Positions 31,331 through 33,078 of a stretch of 33,078 bases of DNA are shown one piece after another. A model generated the notes under the pieces. It saw nothing but the letters and a program-made list of their open reading frames with translations. It did no database searches and was not told the origin of the DNA. Position 1 is the stretch's first letter, and each line of letters opens with the position of its first letter. Origin of the DNA: Gammaproteobacteria bacterium (GTDB lineage Bacteria > Pseudomonadota > Gammaproteobacteria > Pseudomonadales > Azotimanducaceae); contig VXPO01000077.1 in assembly GCA_009839505.1 (NCBI GenBank), forward strand, positions 1 to 33,078, in the 5' to 3' direction. The position numbers and the translations under genes are program-made.

Positions 31331-32902
31331 TCAATGGTCTCCGTCCGCCAAGGTGTGCGCCCAGTCCGGGACCACGCCCGGTTCGATTCCGAACACAACG
31401 AGGCCGATGGTGTACACGGCGGTGGCGATCACCAGAGTGCCAATGAGGTTGAGAACGATGCCGGCGCGGGCCATCTCGGCGATGGTCAGCCGGTTGCTGC
31501 CGAAGACGATCGCGTTCGGTGGGGTGGCGACGGGCATCATGAAAGCGCATGAGGCGGACATGGTCGCGGGGATCATGAGCATCAGGGGATGCGTGCCGGT
31601 GACCACCGCCACGGAAGCCAGAATCGGCAGGATCATCTCCGTCGTCGCGGTGTTGCTGGTCAGTTCCGTGAGGAACGTGAGCGCAAGGCACACGAGCAGG
31701 ATGAGGACGAAGATCGGCAGTTCGCCCGCGGCGGCGAACTGGCCGCCGATGAGCTGGGCGAGGCCCGTCTGGACGAACGCGGCCGCGAGGGCGAAGCCGC
31801 CGCCGATCAACAGTACTACGTTCCAGGGCAGGCGCGGAATTACCTCGAGCCCCATGAGCCGGGTGCGTTCCCCATCGGCTTCGCGCCCGGGAATGAAGAA
31901 CAGCAACGACGCCATCGTGATGGCCACCGTGCCGTCGTCGACGAAATGAGGCCACGGCAGAAGTCCGGACCAGCCGGGCAGGGTGAAGGCACCGAGGGTG
32001 AGGTCGACGCGAAACACCCACAGCAGGGCGGCGCCGGCGAATACCGCGAGTACGGCGCGCTCTTCGAAGGTGATCGGACCCAAGCGCGCGAGTTCCTGCT
32101 CGACGACCGACGACTCGACCTTGACATTCGGCGGTGCGCGGTAGAGCACGCGGGTGATGAGAAACCACGCCACCATGAGCATCACGATGCCCACCGGCAG
32201 CGCGACGATCATCCACTGGCCGAAGGCAATCTCGGGGCCCTCGGGGAAGAGGATCTCGAAGATCCGCACCAGGGACAGGTTTGGAGGCGTCCCGACCAGG
32301 GTCGTCATGCCGCCGACGGAGCAACCGTAGCCGATGCCGAGCATCAGACCGACGGCGAACTTGTGGGTGCCCGGATCGTCCGCCCCCATCTGCTCCTCGA
32401 CCTGCAGCACGATGGCGAGGCCCATGGGCAGCACCGTGATCGCCGTCGCGGTGTTCGAAATCCACATCGACAGGAACGCGGCGGCGATCATGAAACCCAG
32501 CACGATGCGTGCGGGACCGCCGCCCACGAGGCGGATGATGTTGAGTGCGATGCGGCGGTGCAGGTTCCAGCGCTGCATGGTGAGCGCGATCATGAAGCCG
32601 CCGATGAACAGCACGATGGTGCTGTTGATGTAGGACGGAGCGAGCTCCTTGCCCGGCATGATGCCGAGCAGGGGGAAGAAGACCAGCGGTAGCAGTGCCG
32701 TGGCGAACAGCGGGATCGCCTGCGTGATCCACCAGATGGCCATCAGCGCGGCGACGGCGGCCAGGCGGCTCGCAGGCTCGTTGCCCGGGTCGATGGGGAA
32801 CACCGTCAGCACCGCGAACGCGATAACGCCGAGGGCGAGCCCGGTCGTCCGCGTTCTCTCCGAGGTGTTGGGGCCCACCGGTGCGGTGGCCTGAGTCTCC
32901 AT
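31331..32902 (-). CDS. SLC13/DASS-family sodium-coupled anion symporter
   Basis: 523 residues from the ATG at 32902, preceded by TAGGGACG; an upstream ATG at 32950 lacks support. The two SNT sodium/substrate motifs of the family are present as ISNTATAI (149-151) and TSNTATTEM (416-418), each with its partner: VGTPPNLS (203-210) and VATPPNAIVFG. About a dozen hydrophobic segments span the length. DASS carriers import dicarboxylates, sulfate or similar anions with sodium across the inner membrane; the exact substrate is not readable. It is likely in an operon with the exported protein downstream. Confidence 0.92.
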   Translation of the reverse strand: METQATAPVGPNTSERTRTTGLALGVIAFAVLTVFPIDPGNEPASRLAAVAALMAIWWITQAIPLFATALLPLVFFPLLGIMPGKELAPSYINSTIVLFIGGFMIALTMQRWNLHRRIALNIIRLVGGGPARIVLGFMIAAAFLSMWISNTATAITVLPMGLAIVLQVEEQMGADDPGTHKFAVGLMLGIGYGCSVGGMTTLVGTPPNLSLVRIFEILFPEGPEIAFGQWMIVALPVGIVMLMVAWFLITRVLYRAPPNVKVESSVVEQELARLGPITFEERAVLAVFAGAALLWVFRVDLTLGAFTLPGWSGLLPWPHFVDDGTVAITMASLLFFIPGREADGERTRLMGLEVIPRLPWNVVLLIGGGFALAAAFVQTGLAQLIGGQFAAAGELPIFVLILLVCLALTFLTELTSNTATTEMILPILASVAVVTGTHPLMLMIPATMSASCAFMMPVATPPNAIVFGSNRLTIAEMARAGIVLNLIGTLVIATAVYTIGLVVFGIEPGVVPDWAHTLADGDH

Positions 32903-32971
32903 GGGCGTCCCTATTGGTAGGCCATCCGGCCTGCTGCACGGTGGCGTCAATCTACGATAACAAACACCCGC

Positions 32972-32996
32972 GTAGGGGCGACCCTTGTGGTCGCCC
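32972..32996 (+). repeat. REP-like palindrome, copy 3
   Basis: Identical over 25 bases to the 4015-4039 copy, 29 kb away, in the same orientation, located upstream of the SLC13 gene. Confirms a dispersed family. Confidence 0.9.
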
Positions 32997-33078
32997 TCTT
33001 TGGCCGACCGACACCGTGCGGTGACAAGGTCGGCGTGGCTGGGCCGGAGGCGAACCCCGGGGCACAGCGAAGCGAAGC

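Noticed and set aside
30036-32939. A single 967-codon minus-strand frame
   Set aside because: Its first half is an arginine-rich shadow of the SLC13 transporter in another frame; only the part after 31328 is a gene.
1-33078. CRISPR array
   Set aside because: No regularly spaced repeats of 23-40 bp were seen anywhere in the window.

Overview
The window reads as a high-GC, Shine-Dalgarno-using bacterial chromosome, most likely a pseudomonadote. This is inferred from gene style, a class II tRNA-Ser with encoded CCA, a P4-type integrase and REP-like palindromes; no marker gene fixes the taxonomy. The organism probably inserts selenocysteine, because one gene is only intact if an in-frame TGA is read through.

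Left flank (1-11.7 kb), ordinary chromosome: a 5'-truncated ATP-grasp protein, an ankyrin-repeat protein, an exported hypothetical protein, an exported class C beta-lactamase-like serine hydrolase, a REP-like palindrome cluster and a luciferase-like oxidoreductase. Then comes a tight operon of O-acetylhomoserine sulfhydrylase (metY), a CoA-binding protein and a PrdB/GrdB-like selenoprotein, with a good bacterial SECIS hairpin right after the TGA. It is followed by an orphan VapC-like PIN toxin, an exported formylglycine-generating-enzyme-like protein, a GNAT acetyltransferase and a homocysteine S-methyltransferase family protein.

Island (11,724-29,807): about 18 kb bounded by a perfect 14-bp direct repeat, TGGCGGAGAGGGAG. 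The right copy is the 3' end of tRNA-Ser(GCU); the left copy lies about 145 bp before a P4-type tyrosine integrase. The cargo is mostly defence: a RelE/HigB-HigA-like toxin-antitoxin pair behind a palindromic operator, type III Mod and Res genes, a putative PD-(D/E)xK protein, an Mrr-like endonuclease with a reader-like N-terminus, McrB/McrC, a putative HipA-like kinase overlapping an Apea-type HEPN gene that appears frameshifted, and a GIY-YIG protein next to the tRNA. A second tyrosine integrase, killed by one TAA codon, and about 1 kb of gene-free DNA with inverted and direct repeats show that the island is composite.

Right flank (29.8-33.1 kb): tRNA-Ser, an exported hypothetical protein in an apparent operon with an SLC13/DASS anion symporter, and another REP-like palindrome.

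The strongest points for follow-up are the selenoprotein with its SECIS, the tRNA-Ser defence island with a possible third att-like site at 9,564, and the kinase-HEPN pair, which I cannot match to a named defence system.
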